From Imbricaverruca yamaguchii (Eukaryota; Arthropoda; Thecostraca; Neoverrucidae), in NCBI GenBank assembly GCA_034440575.1, contig JAOTOL010001523.1, positions 946,501 through 1,010,500 of the forward strand: 64,000 bases of DNA, written 5' to 3'. The translations under genes and the position numbers were made by a program. Of the stretch, positions 22,258 through 34,854 are shown one piece after another; positions within the stretch are counted from its first letter, which is position 1, and each line of letters begins with the position of its first letter. Below the pieces are notes generated by a model that saw nothing but the letters and a program-made list of their open reading frames with translations, was not told the DNA's origin and made no database searches.

Positions 22258-24859
22258 CACAACAAAGAAGGGGTAATCCAGATAATAATTCCAGGAATGT
22301 ATTTTCGCTCTCACACCTATGTTTTATGCTAATTCTCCTGAGCATTATTTCCTGTAGAGATGGGGCAGTGATCTCCCGAAAGTTAAGGTGTATTTTGTCT
22401 TGAGACACTGAACCCTTGCAACGATTTCCGTGACAATTGGTGACTCATTAACCAGCCCCGTCTCTAGGAGGGGGATCTTCTTACGCCCTTCCTTGTGGTT
22501 TGTCTGCGATAGAGAAAAATGGACGGCGCATAGTGTCGCGAAATCTTCAATACATTTGTTTCAGCACGTATGCATCTGATGTGAAAGTTTCAACCTCGTG
22601 CAAGGTCACTGACCTAGCTCAGGTCAAAGAGGACACCTAAAAAATGTTTCGAGTTCGGTAATTCACCTAAATCAAAATACATTGAAATGAAACTTGGGAA
22701 GTGAGTACATTGAGGCAGTTTATACGAAGCGTACATCTCGGAATTATGTTTGAGGTTAGGTCACTGACCTGTAGCTACGGCCGATCTTAGACCAATTTTC
22801 CTTCTGGTGCAATATGCATGCTCCCCTGACCGGATTAGGTTTACTTGGTATGCATGTCATCATATGGAAACATCATTTCGAATTCGAACAACCACCGTCG
22901 AATGACCTGATGCCAGGTGAAGGAAGTGCGCGAAGTGGGAAACCCTATTTAGAACTCATGTTTTACGGTGTTTTCGAGTTTTCATGGCCTAAATACTATC
23001 AGACTTGCACCGTACTACCTAAATTACACAAGGGATCAAAACAACCGATCGTAGGTCGGGCCAAGTTCATCCTAGATATCACCTTATAACAAGTATTATA
23101 TTTTTGTGATAATATAATCACGAAATATATTCAATAATTTTCGTGCAGTGACAATATACCAAATTGAACCTCACCACATCATGGCAATTTGGCAGTGCTT
23201 ACAACACGTATGTTTTACATTTGCGTGTGAAATCAGGTCAGTGACCGAAGGTCACTGCGAATTGTATTCCATGATGAACCGATTCGGCTCTTTTTGTACG
23301 ATTATTGGTGAAATTAGCCCTCACATGGCGTGCGTTTTAAATCTGTGTCTTTACCAGAAATGGAATTATAAGCTGTCTAAAGGAAACAATTTTGTTCTGA
23401 AAAGGCCTCCATTTTCATTCCCAAATTATTTTGAATTAAAGGCCAGGTCAATTTCGAGCCCTACTCGACGTGGGGTTTATAATGTTATCTGATTCGTGTC
23501 CATGCAGAGACGGTTGTGAGGATCTGACCGGAAAGACTAGACGGGCAGATTAAACTGTTTTCCGCACACTGTTGAAAAAAATGGTAGCTTCTACTGAAAT
23601 CAGGGGTGACTCCAGAGCTGATCTAACGACACCATCCGAACGATTTATGTCAGAGAAAATACATCACTAGACAGTGTGCTTGAAAGTTAGCGTGATTGTT
23701 AAGAGCTGCATCTGATTACATGCTGCGGTGTCACCAATTGCAGAACATGTGCACGTGAGAGAGTTAGGGTGAACCTCTTTCTGTTTGTGGTTTCAAAGCT
23801 AATGTATGTGAGCTGGTTCTAGCGGCATTATTTTTGCATTTATTTTTTCTTGCCATTGCATTGCTTTGCGCATTTGTAGATATTAGACAAAGAAGCAATT
23901 TAATTATTCATGTATGGTTTTATGGATTTTTGTTTCAGCTTAGTGCTTCAGTGTTCATAATGTTGGTCATATGCTTCTCAATAATTCATCCGTGTAGTAC
24001 ATTCGCATCCGAACTAAGATTGCATGCATTTTCATCGCGTTCGTGCATGACCCTTCGATGGATGCCGGCAGGTGCACGAGAATGGACCACAATATAGCAC
24101 AGCTGGTGTGCTTATGTCACTACTATGCTCAGCCTGCTTTTGTTCCTAGGATTCAATTTGATCACAATTGACTGGACGCATAGACGTGCTTTGTCAAATG
24201 TCGGAAATGCCCTCATGGAAGCGGAATTGCAGGTATTTCGCGCGTTAGGAAACATCGTGGAATCATTACCCACCTTGTTCTGATGACAGCGTACGCAGCT
24301 GTTATAGACGATGGCTATCGTAAGATCGAAGTGGATTCAAACTCGCCATCAGTCCTACATATTAACACATTGCACATACTTTTTTTTTGTCGTGGTAATG
24401 CTGTCGTTTACAGAAGCAATCTATATTTGTTTTAAGTCCGGTTATGTACTGCTAAATTTAAGACATGAGCAAGTCTCAGCATTCCGCAATTTGCATTGCT
24501 TTGCTCTCACCGATTGATGGTAAATTAACTGCTAGCAAAACGCTGAGGGTGGGGGAATCTGGACTAACTTACGACTTTGGAAAAGACCAAAACAAGACGA
24601 GAAGCTTACCACTAATGGCCGTTTCGGTTTATTCCAGCGTATTTGCCACGGACGTTTGATATTTATCGGTGACCGCAAAGCAACAGTATGGATAAGAGAA
24701 AGCGGACGTTAAAAGCGAAAGGCATATAACATTACTGGATACGATTTGTCATTCGGATCCATCTACCACGATTACTGAATACACGTACCCATTAATGGGT
24801 ACATTCCATACCCGTTGGCTCATATTTCGACGAAACGGCAAATTCCATACCGACATATG
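22258..24859. other. AT-rich unassigned region
   Basis: No gene supported over 2.6 kb. AGGTCACTGACCT near-palindromes occur at about 22604 and 22754, and the related GGTCAGTGACC at about 23236, in a background resembling decayed dispersed repeats. A frame at 23834-24097 has two hydrophobic stretches but no other support. Confidence 0.4.
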
Positions 24860-25430
24860 TCATGACGGACCTTGGCATCGTATGGCAATTTTTCGCCATC
24901 CACAACACACGACCGGCCTTGATGCCATGTGGCAATTTGTCACCACCCACAACACATGACGGGCCGGGGCATCGTGTGGCAATAGGTCACCATCTACAAT
25001 ATACGATGGGCCGTGGCATCGTGAGGCAAGTTGCCACGATCCAGCACATCCGACCGGCCTTGATACCATGTGGCAATTTGCCACCATCCACAACACACGA
25101 CTGGCCGTGGCCCAGAGTGGGAATTTGTTGACATCCATAGTTCACTACCGGCCGTGACACCATGTGGCAATTTGCCACCATCCGTAACATACGACCGGCC
25201 CTGGTACATACCATGCGGCAATTTGCCACCATCCGTAACATACGAGGAACTGTAGCACCATGCGGCAATTTGCCACCATCTATTTGCCACCATCACGATG
25301 CCACGCCCGGCGGGCCGTGGCATCGTGTTGCAATTTGCCGCCATCCACAACACACGACGGGCCGTCACGCGGTGCGGCAATTTGCCACCATCCGCAACAC
25401 ACGACAGTGCGTGGCACCACCACAGTCGGC
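24860..25430. repeat. 47-bp repeat array with an internal palindrome, about 11-12 units
   Basis: Units of about 46-50 bp, e.g. TGGCAATTTGCCACCATCCA then CAACACACGACCGGCC. Spacing is 47 bp between 24884, 24931, 24978 and onward. The core GTGGCAATTTGCCAC (25070-25084 and again from about 25163) is a perfect 7-bp inverted repeat with a single central T. Units are diverged by about 10-25%, so the array is old. Confidence 0.92.
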
Positions 25431-26020
25431 TCGCACGGCTCTCGAAACAATTCAATCCTATTTGGCGGCCCGTTTACGTTTGGCGAAATTCAATTTGTGT
25501 GTGACGGACTGTGAAGAGGCGCCGGGATGGCCGGCCGGGTGGGTGGGGATATGCAGGCGCGTCGGCGACCTCTGCTGGCTCCAGCACAGCCGGCGACGGC
25601 TCACCCAGGCTAGCTCATTGGCATGGCGGGTACGCTGACTTTCCGACGTTTGTCAGCAGGGTGCGGGTCGATCATACGTTACCGGGACATTCTATTCAGG
25701 AGAATTGCGACTTCGAAATCGAGTCAGCCGGGGACTGCTTTGTGAATGTGGCTTGTCTCGGCAGCAAGGCGCCAAGGCTTTTATGTAATGATCGCTGGCG
25801 ATAAAACACTACCGGTAGTGTCGTTGTGTTCATTGCAAAGGCTTTGACTTGGTGACGTGCTAAGTGATCGAATGTCAGCGCGGAAAACGATCTGTGGGAG
25901 AATGTGAACTGAAATCAGCAGAACGATTCTTATTCGAACTCCTTTGGAACGCGAACAATTATCTCATCGCCGGATGGAGATAGGGTGCATGCAGTACGGT
26001 TTCGAGCGACGTGCTATGTT
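25431..26020. other. unassigned spacer
   Basis: GC-rich around 25510-25650, otherwise unique. No exon pair found. Confidence 0.4.
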
Positions 26021-26185
26021 TGGGTGGTGGTGGTGGTTATTGGTCTTTTACGACACATCGACCGTTGAGTCATGTAGTGTCACCTATCTCTCACGCCGAT
26101 TGGTTGCGGGCGAAGAGTAGCGACAGGTGAGACTCGAACCCACAACCTTTCGATTGCGAGACGGGCAAGACTACTCGTCCCCGAT
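26021..26185 (-). mobile_element. tRNA-derived SINE, copy 1
   Basis: On the minus strand a tRNA-like head with B box GGTTCGAGTC (26131-26140) is followed by a body containing GGCGTGAGAGATAGGTGACA, then a tail GTCGTAAAAGACCAATAACC and a (CCA)n end (26021-26035). Head, body and tail all align with the SINE at 48131-48300. A box and acceptor stem are degenerate, so it is not a functional tRNA. The neighbouring CCCGATGATCGGG is present twice (26180-26220). Confidence 0.75.
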
Positions 26186-27554
26186 GATCGGGTACCGGAG
26201 CGGGCACCCGATGATCGGGTCGCCACCACCCCGTTTGCGCGTCCGCAGGACTCCGGCGCGACGGAGAGAAGGTGGCGTTTGTCCGACCCATGGCATCTCC
26301 GCCTTCAGATGTCTGCCGCATAGAAGCGGGGCTGAAGCTCTCCTGAGCCTTGGGTGTGGAGTGTGGCGTGCTGTCCTACGCCATCAGGAAAGCTTGCACA
26401 CCCTGCGGACATTCGCAGTCATGACACGATCTCACCTGTCCCTCTGCCTCGATACAAATCCGATCACATCGATCGCTCGTTGACGATTTAGGGTGCGTCA
26501 GTCCAAGTGGGTCGTATTACACCAAAACGAACAGTGCCATGCCCTTATGCTTTGCTGGGCAAACCCTGGTTTGTGTATACAACGCTTTAGTGATGTTCAC
26601 GATTCAGCTGTAGCGCCCGCTTAAGCTGCGCTCCTGCTATTCTCTTTTCATACGTAACTGGTGCCGTGATTGCCGTTTCACACTTCAATGGTGGGAATGA
26701 ATCAATGCACTTTCGTACTCACGGATAGTGTTGGAGTACCATCTAGGTCTTTGTTGGCGTCACCTTGATTTTGATAAGTAAACATTTGGTTGAAGGAGAT
26801 GCATGGAAAGGAACTCCGAAACACGGATGCTATTTAAAAGAAATACCTGACGTTTTCTATGGATTTGGGAAGGCTGCACTTGCGACTCTCTCTTTCATCC
26901 GACCAATGACGACTATAGTTGCAAGATAGTCTCATTATGATTGCAGCCCATGATCTCAGTCCATGTGTTAGCTCGGGCATGTTAGATTGCCGCCTGCTCT
27001 CTATACAGAGCTGAGTCTTAAGTTGTTTGGTACGCCACTGATGCGGAAACATCAATTGTCACTGGAGCGGGGAAGGCTTTACTATGGCACTGTTATTGTG
27101 GTCGAGGCTGCAGATGTCTATTGATTGGACATCTCTGGCACCAGTCTGATACGTTAGCTGCTGGATGGTTTCAACGCGGATAATATTATTATAGAAATGT
27201 GCAGTACTAACTGATCTAGCAGAAATAGAGGTTTTATGGCTCAGAGGCTTTACGTGTCATGCTGTGAAAACGGAAAGTTTTCCTTGAAGTGGTATTGACT
27301 GTCATAGGCGCACCTAAAGGGCCATAGGTGGTATGACTCCCCCTTAGCAAAACGCTTTTTTGTGTAAGAGTGAATAATAGAAGTAGAAAATACCGCGAAA
27401 ATAAATTTCCTGAAATATCAGGAGTATTTATTATTCGAAGGTGCTGGGCATCGTCAGGCCCTGATCTTAGCAAAATGTCGACTGCCGAATTGATCGAACC
27501 CCCTTAAAAAATATTGGGTCCTCCTATGTTATTTCCTATGCCGCCATCAATGCG
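26186..27554. other. unassigned region
   Basis: Nothing supported beyond the duplicated CCCGATGATCGGG next to the SINE head. Confidence 0.4.
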
Positions 27555-27885
27555 TTAGCCGTCATACTAGGTAATAGCTCCTAAGCTTCATACGTATGGA
27601 GTTATGCTAGGCAATAGCTTTGATGTCTCGGTTAATGCACCAGGCGTCATACTAGGTAATGGCTCCTATGCTGTCTCCTATTCCTCGGTCAGTTCGCGAG
27701 GCGTCATACTAGATAATAGCTCCTATTTTATCTCCTATGTCTCGACCACCTATTCAGGCGTCGGATCAGGTAATAGTTCCTATGTTGTCTCCTATTTTGC
27801 GGTCAATTTGTCAAGTGTCATCCTGGTCAATATTTTCTATGCTGTTTCCATTCCTCGGCCAATGCGTCGGGCGTTGTTCTAGGTC
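27555..27885. repeat. 57-bp degenerate tandem repeat, about 6 units
   Basis: GCGTCATACTAGGTAATAGC followed by TCCTATG..GTCTCCTATT..CTCGGTCAAT recurs at 27644, 27701, 27758, 27815 and 27871 (57, 57, 57, 56 bp), with shortened copies at 27558 and 27600. Confidence 0.92.
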
Positions 27886-28271
27886 ACAGGATTTCGTGTT
27901 TGATATTCAGTCAGCACGTGTACTGGGGTGGTTTTATGGAAATATTTTCCACGATAAGAGAAGTTTGTTGCACAGACCTCCACCACCCGATCTGGAGGCT
28001 TTCAGTTTTAGAAAAGGCCGCCAGTGTCGCTTTGTCTCCATCCTGATTAGACCAGTTGGCAGCTGATGCTCCCACCTTGGTGGGGGGGGGGGGGGGGGGA
28101 TGAACGCCAGCACGCTTAACGATCCGAACTGTCTTGCCAGGAGCCAATACGTGCTGATGTTCTTGCCAGTTGAGCTGTCGGGACAGCTGGATGGAATTGT
28201 ACGCGTGACGCTTGACATTGGGTTTAGTGGCTAAAGACCGGCTACTTAACCATGCACAGCAACGTGTCAAC
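27886..28271. other. unassigned spacer with a 19-base G run
   Basis: A G homopolymer of about 19 at 28081-28099; otherwise nothing recognised. Confidence 0.5.
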
Positions 28272-28688
<417 letters not shown>

Positions 28689-28720
28689 CATTTCAAAGCT
28701 TAAGAACCATTTCAAAGCTT

Positions 28721-29264
28721 GATGCCGGTGTGCCGTCACAGACGGTGGCTCGATGTACCGTGGCTCAGCTTAGTTAGTTAGGTTCACCGGCAACAAGCGC
28801 TTCTAGTTCATGAGCTATAGAGGCGAGATGTTGGTCGGTACAAGGAGCCGCATCGGCAATAGGGGTGTTCTGTAGTAGCACGTGGCACCCAGTGGTGAGC
28901 CAAAGGAAGCCTTAATGTGAGCCAAAAGAAGCGTGTAATGAACCATTTCATAAAATCGTTGAAATAAAAAATTGCCTACCAGTTCTGGGAACCGGGCCTT
29001 CTGTGTATTTTTCTTAACAAATTTTTTTCCGGTTCAGTGTAAGGATCCCTGAACTGCTGCCAATTATATCAAAACAACAGAAGGTCTTTGATCGGCTGCG
29101 AGGTAGTTGGGAGGAGGAGCACAGCATCATCTCCTTCAGATCCCGAAGACTAATCGGCCAATTTGCTCGCGACACAACTAAATTTTGATTATCGTGCTTA
29201 AACTTAACGGCGAGTGTGCTTTTCATCCGACACGTTTATTAGTTCAAACACGGAGATGGACCAA
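28721..29264. other. unassigned spacer
   Basis: No supported feature. Confidence 0.4.
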
Positions 29265-29415
29265 AATGAAGTTCGATATGGAATACGTAATAACAATATG
29301 GCACACATGAGTAAATACAAAACATGCCTCACTGAGAAAGCACAAAGCATGGTAAACTAAGCAAACACAAAGCATGGCACATTGAGTAAACAGAAAACAA
29401 AGCACGATGAATACA
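29265..29415. repeat. degenerate repeat, about 27 bp
   Basis: Four to five diverged copies of an AGTAAACACAAAGCATGGCA-like unit (GAGTAAATACAAAACATGCC, GCAAACACAAAGCATGGCAC and so on). Confidence 0.6.
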
Positions 29416-31149
29416 CACATTCGTCAGGTATCAGACGGTAGGGTAGCGAAAGCATCACATCATAGGAAGCATTTTGCATTTGACGTCGCGCAAATAATTA
29501 GCTCTGGTTGCATCCGGATTTGGTTCAGAAGCTTTCCATTTTGAAAGTTTATTCGCCTGCCAGTCTAATTTCTCATTTGAGGTATTTGTGGTCTGAAACT
29601 AGGTCCAATTCCTTGTGTTATGCATATGTACATCGCTTAACCGATTTTCTATGATATGCGAAATATGCGTATGGCATGAAAGTGAATGAACTATTGGGCT
29701 TTCAACCACCTGAGACTATGATAACCTCCCAATATATGATCGTATTTACGTTTTATACTCACTGCACGGGCATATAGGTGGATAATCGTTTAAACCTCTA
29801 AGGTTCAACGGCACCATGATGATCACGATCCATACAATTGGTATCTAGTATGATTAGATCATGATCCATACAATGATATTCATTAGTCTATAATTGATAT
29901 CGTAAAAGTATGGACTTATATGCTGAACATGACACAGGGAAAGAGCCTATCAATATTGGCTTTGCCCCCATAATTTCAACGTTTAGCATAGAACCCTATG
30001 GAGTATGCCCCCCAATCCATTTGGGCACGCCCATTACCATCATGTTTGTACCTCCCCAATAATTTTCAACACCAGGGTTTCTAAACAGCTGTGGTTCATG
30101 TGGCATGATCTATTTGCGAATGGTAATTCCAAGGGCGGTTCATGATGAATCCTAGATTTTCATCGTTTGTGATTCAATCACTAGGGCTCCATAAAATGTC
30201 GGGCGTACGACATGTAAGCCTCTCAACATCAAACGAGTGCGATAAATTGCGACAAATGCGACACTCGACAACTTTGGACTTTTGTCATGCTTCGGATATC
30301 ATGCAGCTAATTCTGACAAATTTCGTGATGCTGACCACGAATATGACGCCGAAAATTGTTGTTTAGCTTTAGTTTCCAAGATAGGGGAATGTCGACATGG
30401 GCTTAACATATAACCCTATGAAAATGAATATGTCATATTTCTCGCGACATAGGTGACCTGGAACTTGGTGAGAAAATGTTCACGAACCGAGGCTAACTGA
30501 GGCTATTTCAAAGCAGCGTACAGATTTGGTGCTGCGATTTTTTCTTCACTATGCTTGGTTTTAGTCACCCATTGGTGTGCGTAGTAGATGTGCTGCCGCG
30601 GCAGTTTTACAGCATAAGTCTCCGGAACGAAAGCCCATGTGAGCAGCAAAGTTGAGTTCTTGTTGTGTTGTCCAAACCCGAATAGAACCATTAAAGTCTG
30701 TATCTGTTAATGTTTTCAAGAAAACTCATAACCTACGGTACACATGTAATATGCACTAGCGCATTAGCATGTGGTCCTTCAACGCATTCACAGTGCTACA
30801 TCGACAACCTACACCAACTATAGGTGGGTGATTCCTCTTTGCCTGCCGCGTGTACCCAAGTCCTAGATAATTTACTACCGACAATCAATGGTCTGCTAGC
30901 ATCGACGAGCTCCATTTGCCCCGGAATCGCTTCTACATGACCGATAGGTCTTGATGGAAGCGTTCGCCGTGTTCATCGCTCATTGCACCGCAGTTGTCCG
31001 TGAAAAATTCGAGATGGAATGGAGAAGATGGATCATTAGAGACGTCCGTGAAGTTAGTGACGTACTCGGATTCAAATACAAGCTTCGATCCCTACAAAAG
31101 CTTGGTTCCATGTTCAGCTTGTCGAATAATTTACGAATCCGATATCCAT
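29416..31149. other. unassigned region
   Basis: No gene or repeat supported. Confidence 0.4.
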
Positions 31150-31580
31150 TTCATGCACATGTTGACCCTCAAGATGAAGGTCAAAGGCAAGGTCAAACAA
31201 CAATGAGCGGTAGAATGCTCAAAGTTACCAGCATATTCTGAAACAATTGGTTCCAGCATGTACCTCGTCTCTCGTTTCAGGATGAGCATGATTTCTCTCT
31301 CGATGTCAGTTAAGCTTCAAGGCCAAACACAAGGTAAAAAAATCGGGACTGCTATAACGCCCGAAACTTATTGATATATTCGACCAAAATAAGACTCGAC
31401 ATGAAGTTCGCTTCTCGGTCGCGGGCGGGAGTGATTTCAGATTCAATAGCAGATGACCTTCAAAGTCAAATTCAAGGCCAAGTCATAGGAACACTATGAC
31501 GCCCAAAGTGACCGATATTTTCAAGAAGAAAAAGAACTAGCTCAGAAATATAGCTCGTCACTCGTTCCCAGATGTCTTAT
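31150..31580. repeat. three diverged tandem copies of a segment of about 145 bp
   Basis: Each begins with a TCAAGG(C/T)CAA-(N)-AAGGTCAA-like stretch (31170, 31315 and 31455), then CTATAACGCCCGAA- or CTATGACGCCCAAA-type sequence and a CTCGT(C/T)(T/A)CTCGTT segment. Similarity is weak but ordered. Confidence 0.45.
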
Positions 31581-32344
31581 TTAGAACAACGAATCGTCGA
31601 TCTTTTCTCCCTTGGCCTTAAAGCTTTGCCAATCGAACTGTTTGTTCCCGAGGAAATCACGAATTCGTCGCCTCAGTACAAATGCATTCTTTGCAATTAG
31701 CAAGGAATGAGCAGGATGAGTGGGGCTCCCACTCATCCTGGGAAGCTTCTGGTGCAAGTACCTGAACACTAGACCATCCTTACCCATACCCTTCACGATT
31801 TTGTTTTCATGAGACCCAGTATATAGGAGCCAGGTTCAGAGGAGGAGCCAGGTTCTTGCTGAATTGTATCGAAGACGAATGTTGTGCGATCTTGATGTCT
31901 GGTACCGGCAACTGTCGATGAGCAACTGTCCTCACTCTACATCAAATCGACCAGGCCCTGGCGTGCACTTAGTCAATGCTTAGTTGCATAGGCTGTGCTT
32001 CGTTCTGCAACACGGGGAAATCAGAGCATCTACTTGCCGCTTGTTTTGCCTACTGCCAATCTGATTCAACGAGCCTTCTTCTGGTTAGATAACTGGGATA
32101 TAACTAGCCAGCGTATAAGGAAACCAATAGTAGTTTGTCAGCTTACCAAGATCATAGATAATAAACAAATGAGGACTAGCCCAAAACTAGATTGGCAGTT
32201 GATTCACTTAGCGAAATGAGGTCACTATATTAGCGTTCTGTTCGTTGCTGAAGTCGATACCTGTATGTAGAGCAACCAGGCATAGAGAGGCCGAGGCATA
32301 GAGCAACCAGGTAAATTGTGAATGCGAATTTGTGTTATCAGATG
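31581..32344. other. unassigned spacer
   Basis: No supported feature. A local inverted pair around CCACTCATCCTGGGAAGC and GAGCAGGATGAGTGGGGC lies at about 31706-31746. Confidence 0.4.
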
Positions 32345-32995
32345 TGCGCGCTGGCTACATGTACTGGCGCCGAGCACTGGCTACATGTACTGTCGGCGAG
32401 CTCTGGCTACATGCACTGGCGCCGAGCACTGGCTACATGTACTGTCGGCGAGCTCTGGCTACATGCACTGGCGCCGAGCACTGGCTACATGTACTGGCTA
32501 CAAATACTGGCGGCGAGCGCTGGCTACATGTGTTGGCTACAAATACTGTCGGCGAGCGCTGGCTATATGTACTGGCGGCGAGCGTTGGCTACATGCAATG
32601 GCTACATGTATTGGCGGCGAGGGCTGGCTACATGTACTGGCTGCAAATACTGTCGGCGAGCGCTGGCTATATGCACTGGCGGCGAGCGCTGGCTACATGT
32701 ACTGTCGGTGAGCGCTGGCTACATGTACTGTCGGCGAGCGCTGGCTACATGTACTGGCTACATGTACTGCGGCGGGCGCTGGCTACATGTACTGCGGCGA
32801 GCGCTGGCTACATTTAATGTACTGTCGGCGAGCGCTGGCTAATGTCTGGCTACATGTACTTCGGCGAGCGCTGGCTACATGTACTGGCCACATGTACTGT
32901 CGGCGAGCGCTGGCTACATGTACTGGCTACATGTACTGGCAGCGAGCGCGGGCTACATGTACTGGCTACGAGCCCTGGCTATATGTACTGGCGGC
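32345..32995. repeat. modular 13/26-bp minisatellite
   Basis: Built from two 13-base modules: A = TGGCTACATGTAC and B = TGTCGGCGAGCGC (variants TGGCGGCGAGCGC, TGGCGCCGAGCAC). AB, AAB and AAAB orders occur, giving 26- and 39-bp periods. About 25 A/B pairs. All three forward frames are largely open; none is a gene. Confidence 0.95.
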
Positions 32996-33009
32996 GAGCA
33001 TTAGGGTCT

Positions 33010-33295
33010 GATCCTGGTGGTGCGCACTGGCAACAAGCGCTGGTAATTTGTGCTGATGGTGCGCGCCGGTAGCCAGGGCTGGTGGCGTGCACTGGTGGCT
33101 AGTGCTGGTGGTGTACACTGGTGGCTAGTGCTGGTGGTGCGCGCTGGTAAGTAGTGCTGGTGGCGTGCACTGGTGGTTGGTGCTGATGGTGCGCACTGGC
33201 AGTTAGTGCTGGTAGTGTGCACTGGTAGCTAGTACTGGTGGTGCGCGCTGGCAGTTGGTGCTGGCGGCTGGTGCTGGCGGCAGGCACTGGCTGCA
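33010..33295. repeat. 26-bp CTGGTGG-type minisatellite
   Basis: Diverged copies of GTGCTGGTGGTGTACACTGG with TGGCTA, period about 26 bp (13-bp sub-periodicity), adjacent to but different in sequence from the preceding array. Confidence 0.85.
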
Positions 33296-33722
33296 TCCCC
33301 GAGCCACTTCAGTAATGTCGACACCTACCATCGACGGGCCCGCTGGCGGTCGCTGGCGACTGACGTCGGGTAATTGCAAACATGACCGTCGTCGGCGGTC
33401 CACATCCTTCTCAATTTACCCCACATTGATCTGACACTGAACCCAACGGGTCGATCGCTGAATGTGACCTCACATTCCGCCGGTGAATCCGCAACTTGAG
33501 GATGGCTTATTCATACAGCTAAGCACCAATGTATATTTCCGGAGCAATTCTTTCAAATTGCCATAAATTGTGCATGGAATTGCCATTGGCCTATGTAATG
33601 GAGGAGGAAGCAAAATGTCACTTCTGACTTGGGCAAGACACAAATTAAATGGCAACATACATAATTTTCCGCCGATACGCAATGAAAGCATTGCATCACA
33701 GGGAGTGATTTTTAGTATATGT
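33296..33722. other. unassigned spacer
   Basis: No supported gene. A 152-codon minus-strand frame across 33470-33928 has no recognisable motif and overlaps the candidate promoter. Confidence 0.4.
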
Positions 33723-33830
33723 CCTAGCAGAGTGATGAGGCGAAAATCCGAAATATAACGTTGAAGCGGTGCAGCTATATAAAAGGACACAGGGAAAACA
33801 CTCACTGCATACTTGCTGACAACTTGTAAC
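33723..33830 (+). promoter_or_regulatory. candidate TATA promoter, copy 1
   Basis: TATATAAAAGG at 33776 is preceded by AGAGTGATGAGGCGAAAATC and followed about 25-30 bases on by CACTCACTGCATAC, which fits an arthropod initiator (TCA..T). The same ordered block recurs at 34245-34350. No convincing coding exon follows (the first ATG at 33852 is closed after about 13 codons). Confidence 0.4.
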
Positions 33831-34244
33831 GAAGTTATATTTGACTTTTGATGCATTTGGCTCCCATGTGCATGGACTCGTGTCGAGTCTGGTGATGAAA
33901 GCTCAGAGCGGGTGGCTGCGATATCCACCGAATCGCAGGCATTCGGTGGGCATGTACTGGCGCGCTGACCTCAGTAGCAGCCGTCACAGCCCCGGCAGTC
34001 GCGGTGTTTGCTGTGCTTGCTGCTGTTTGCTGTGCGCGGTGCTTGCTGCTGTGTTTGCTGTTCAGTATTCGCTCTCCCAGTGAGCCGACGGCCGGCCAGC
34101 TGAGGCTGCATCACTGCGACATGACACAGACGGGTGTGATCATTGTGACACCCGTGTTACCACTGTACCAGGCGGCACATGTAGACCAGGGTGACTGGTC
34201 GGATTGCGACGACCGGACTGGCACATACAATGACGGAGTTATTT
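33831..34244. other. unassigned spacer between duplicated promoter-like blocks
   Basis: GC-rich with GCTGTTTGCTGTG repeats (34008-34065). No gene supported. Confidence 0.4.
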
Positions 34245-34350
34245 TCAACCTATGACCTACTAGAGTGATGGGGATAAAATCGAAAACCAGCCATTGAAGC
34301 AGAGTAGCGAAATGGAAGTATAAAAGGAACGCACTCGCTGCATAATTTCT
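34245..34350 (+). promoter_or_regulatory. candidate TATA promoter, copy 2
   Basis: TATAAAAGG at 34319-34327 is preceded by AGAGTGATGGGGATAAAATC and followed by GCACTCGCTGCATAA. It is a diverged duplicate of the block at 33723-33830, with matching spacing between the AGAGTGATG, TATA and CTGCATA elements. Confidence 0.4.
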
Positions 34351-34369
34351 GATACATCAATCCACTTGC

Positions 34370-34440
34370 TTAACCCGCGCCGTGCCGAGGGGGTTTCTCC
34401 AACCGCCCCTCAGGTTTTTCGCGGAAGCTACGTTCTTGTC
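34370..34440 (+). repeat. TTAA-starting dispersed repeat, partial copy C
   Basis: TTAACCCGCGCCGTGCCGAG then GGGGG..CTCCAACCGCCC..TTTTTCGCGGA matches the left end of the copy at 34855; similarity stops after about 70 bp. Confidence 0.6.
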
Positions 34441-34854
34441 GATTAACAGGTGTATGGTGCATATCTTGGGAAAGGGATGCCACTTACTATCACCCAGCAA
34501 GGCATTATTGTCCTTCTCGCCCTCAATCGTTTGGGACTGTATATTCAAAAGTTATAGTGTTCCACTAGATTGCCGACGCCTCGTCCTTCCGACCTGATCA
34601 CCGTATCTCAACAATTGATCACAAAATCCGAAACGTTGGAAATTTCTTGAAATATTAGTCATTCATTTCAAGAACCCATCCATGGTTTTGAAGACATTGC
34701 AAGTTGTATTTTCCTCCCATGTATGCTTAGATTGTACTCCGCTACTGATTTTTGTGCCTATTTTTAGTGCTAATTTTCAGTGCCTCATAATTTGATTCCT
34801 AATCTATGACTCTTCGTTTTGACTTCCCCACCCTCCCTCCGTCGGAATCATGGT
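34441..34854. other. unassigned spacer
   Basis: No supported feature. Confidence 0.4.

Noticed and set aside
23834..24097. 87-codon frame with two hydrophobic segments
   Set aside because: T-rich DNA naturally gives hydrophobic peptides; no family motif or consistent splice sites.
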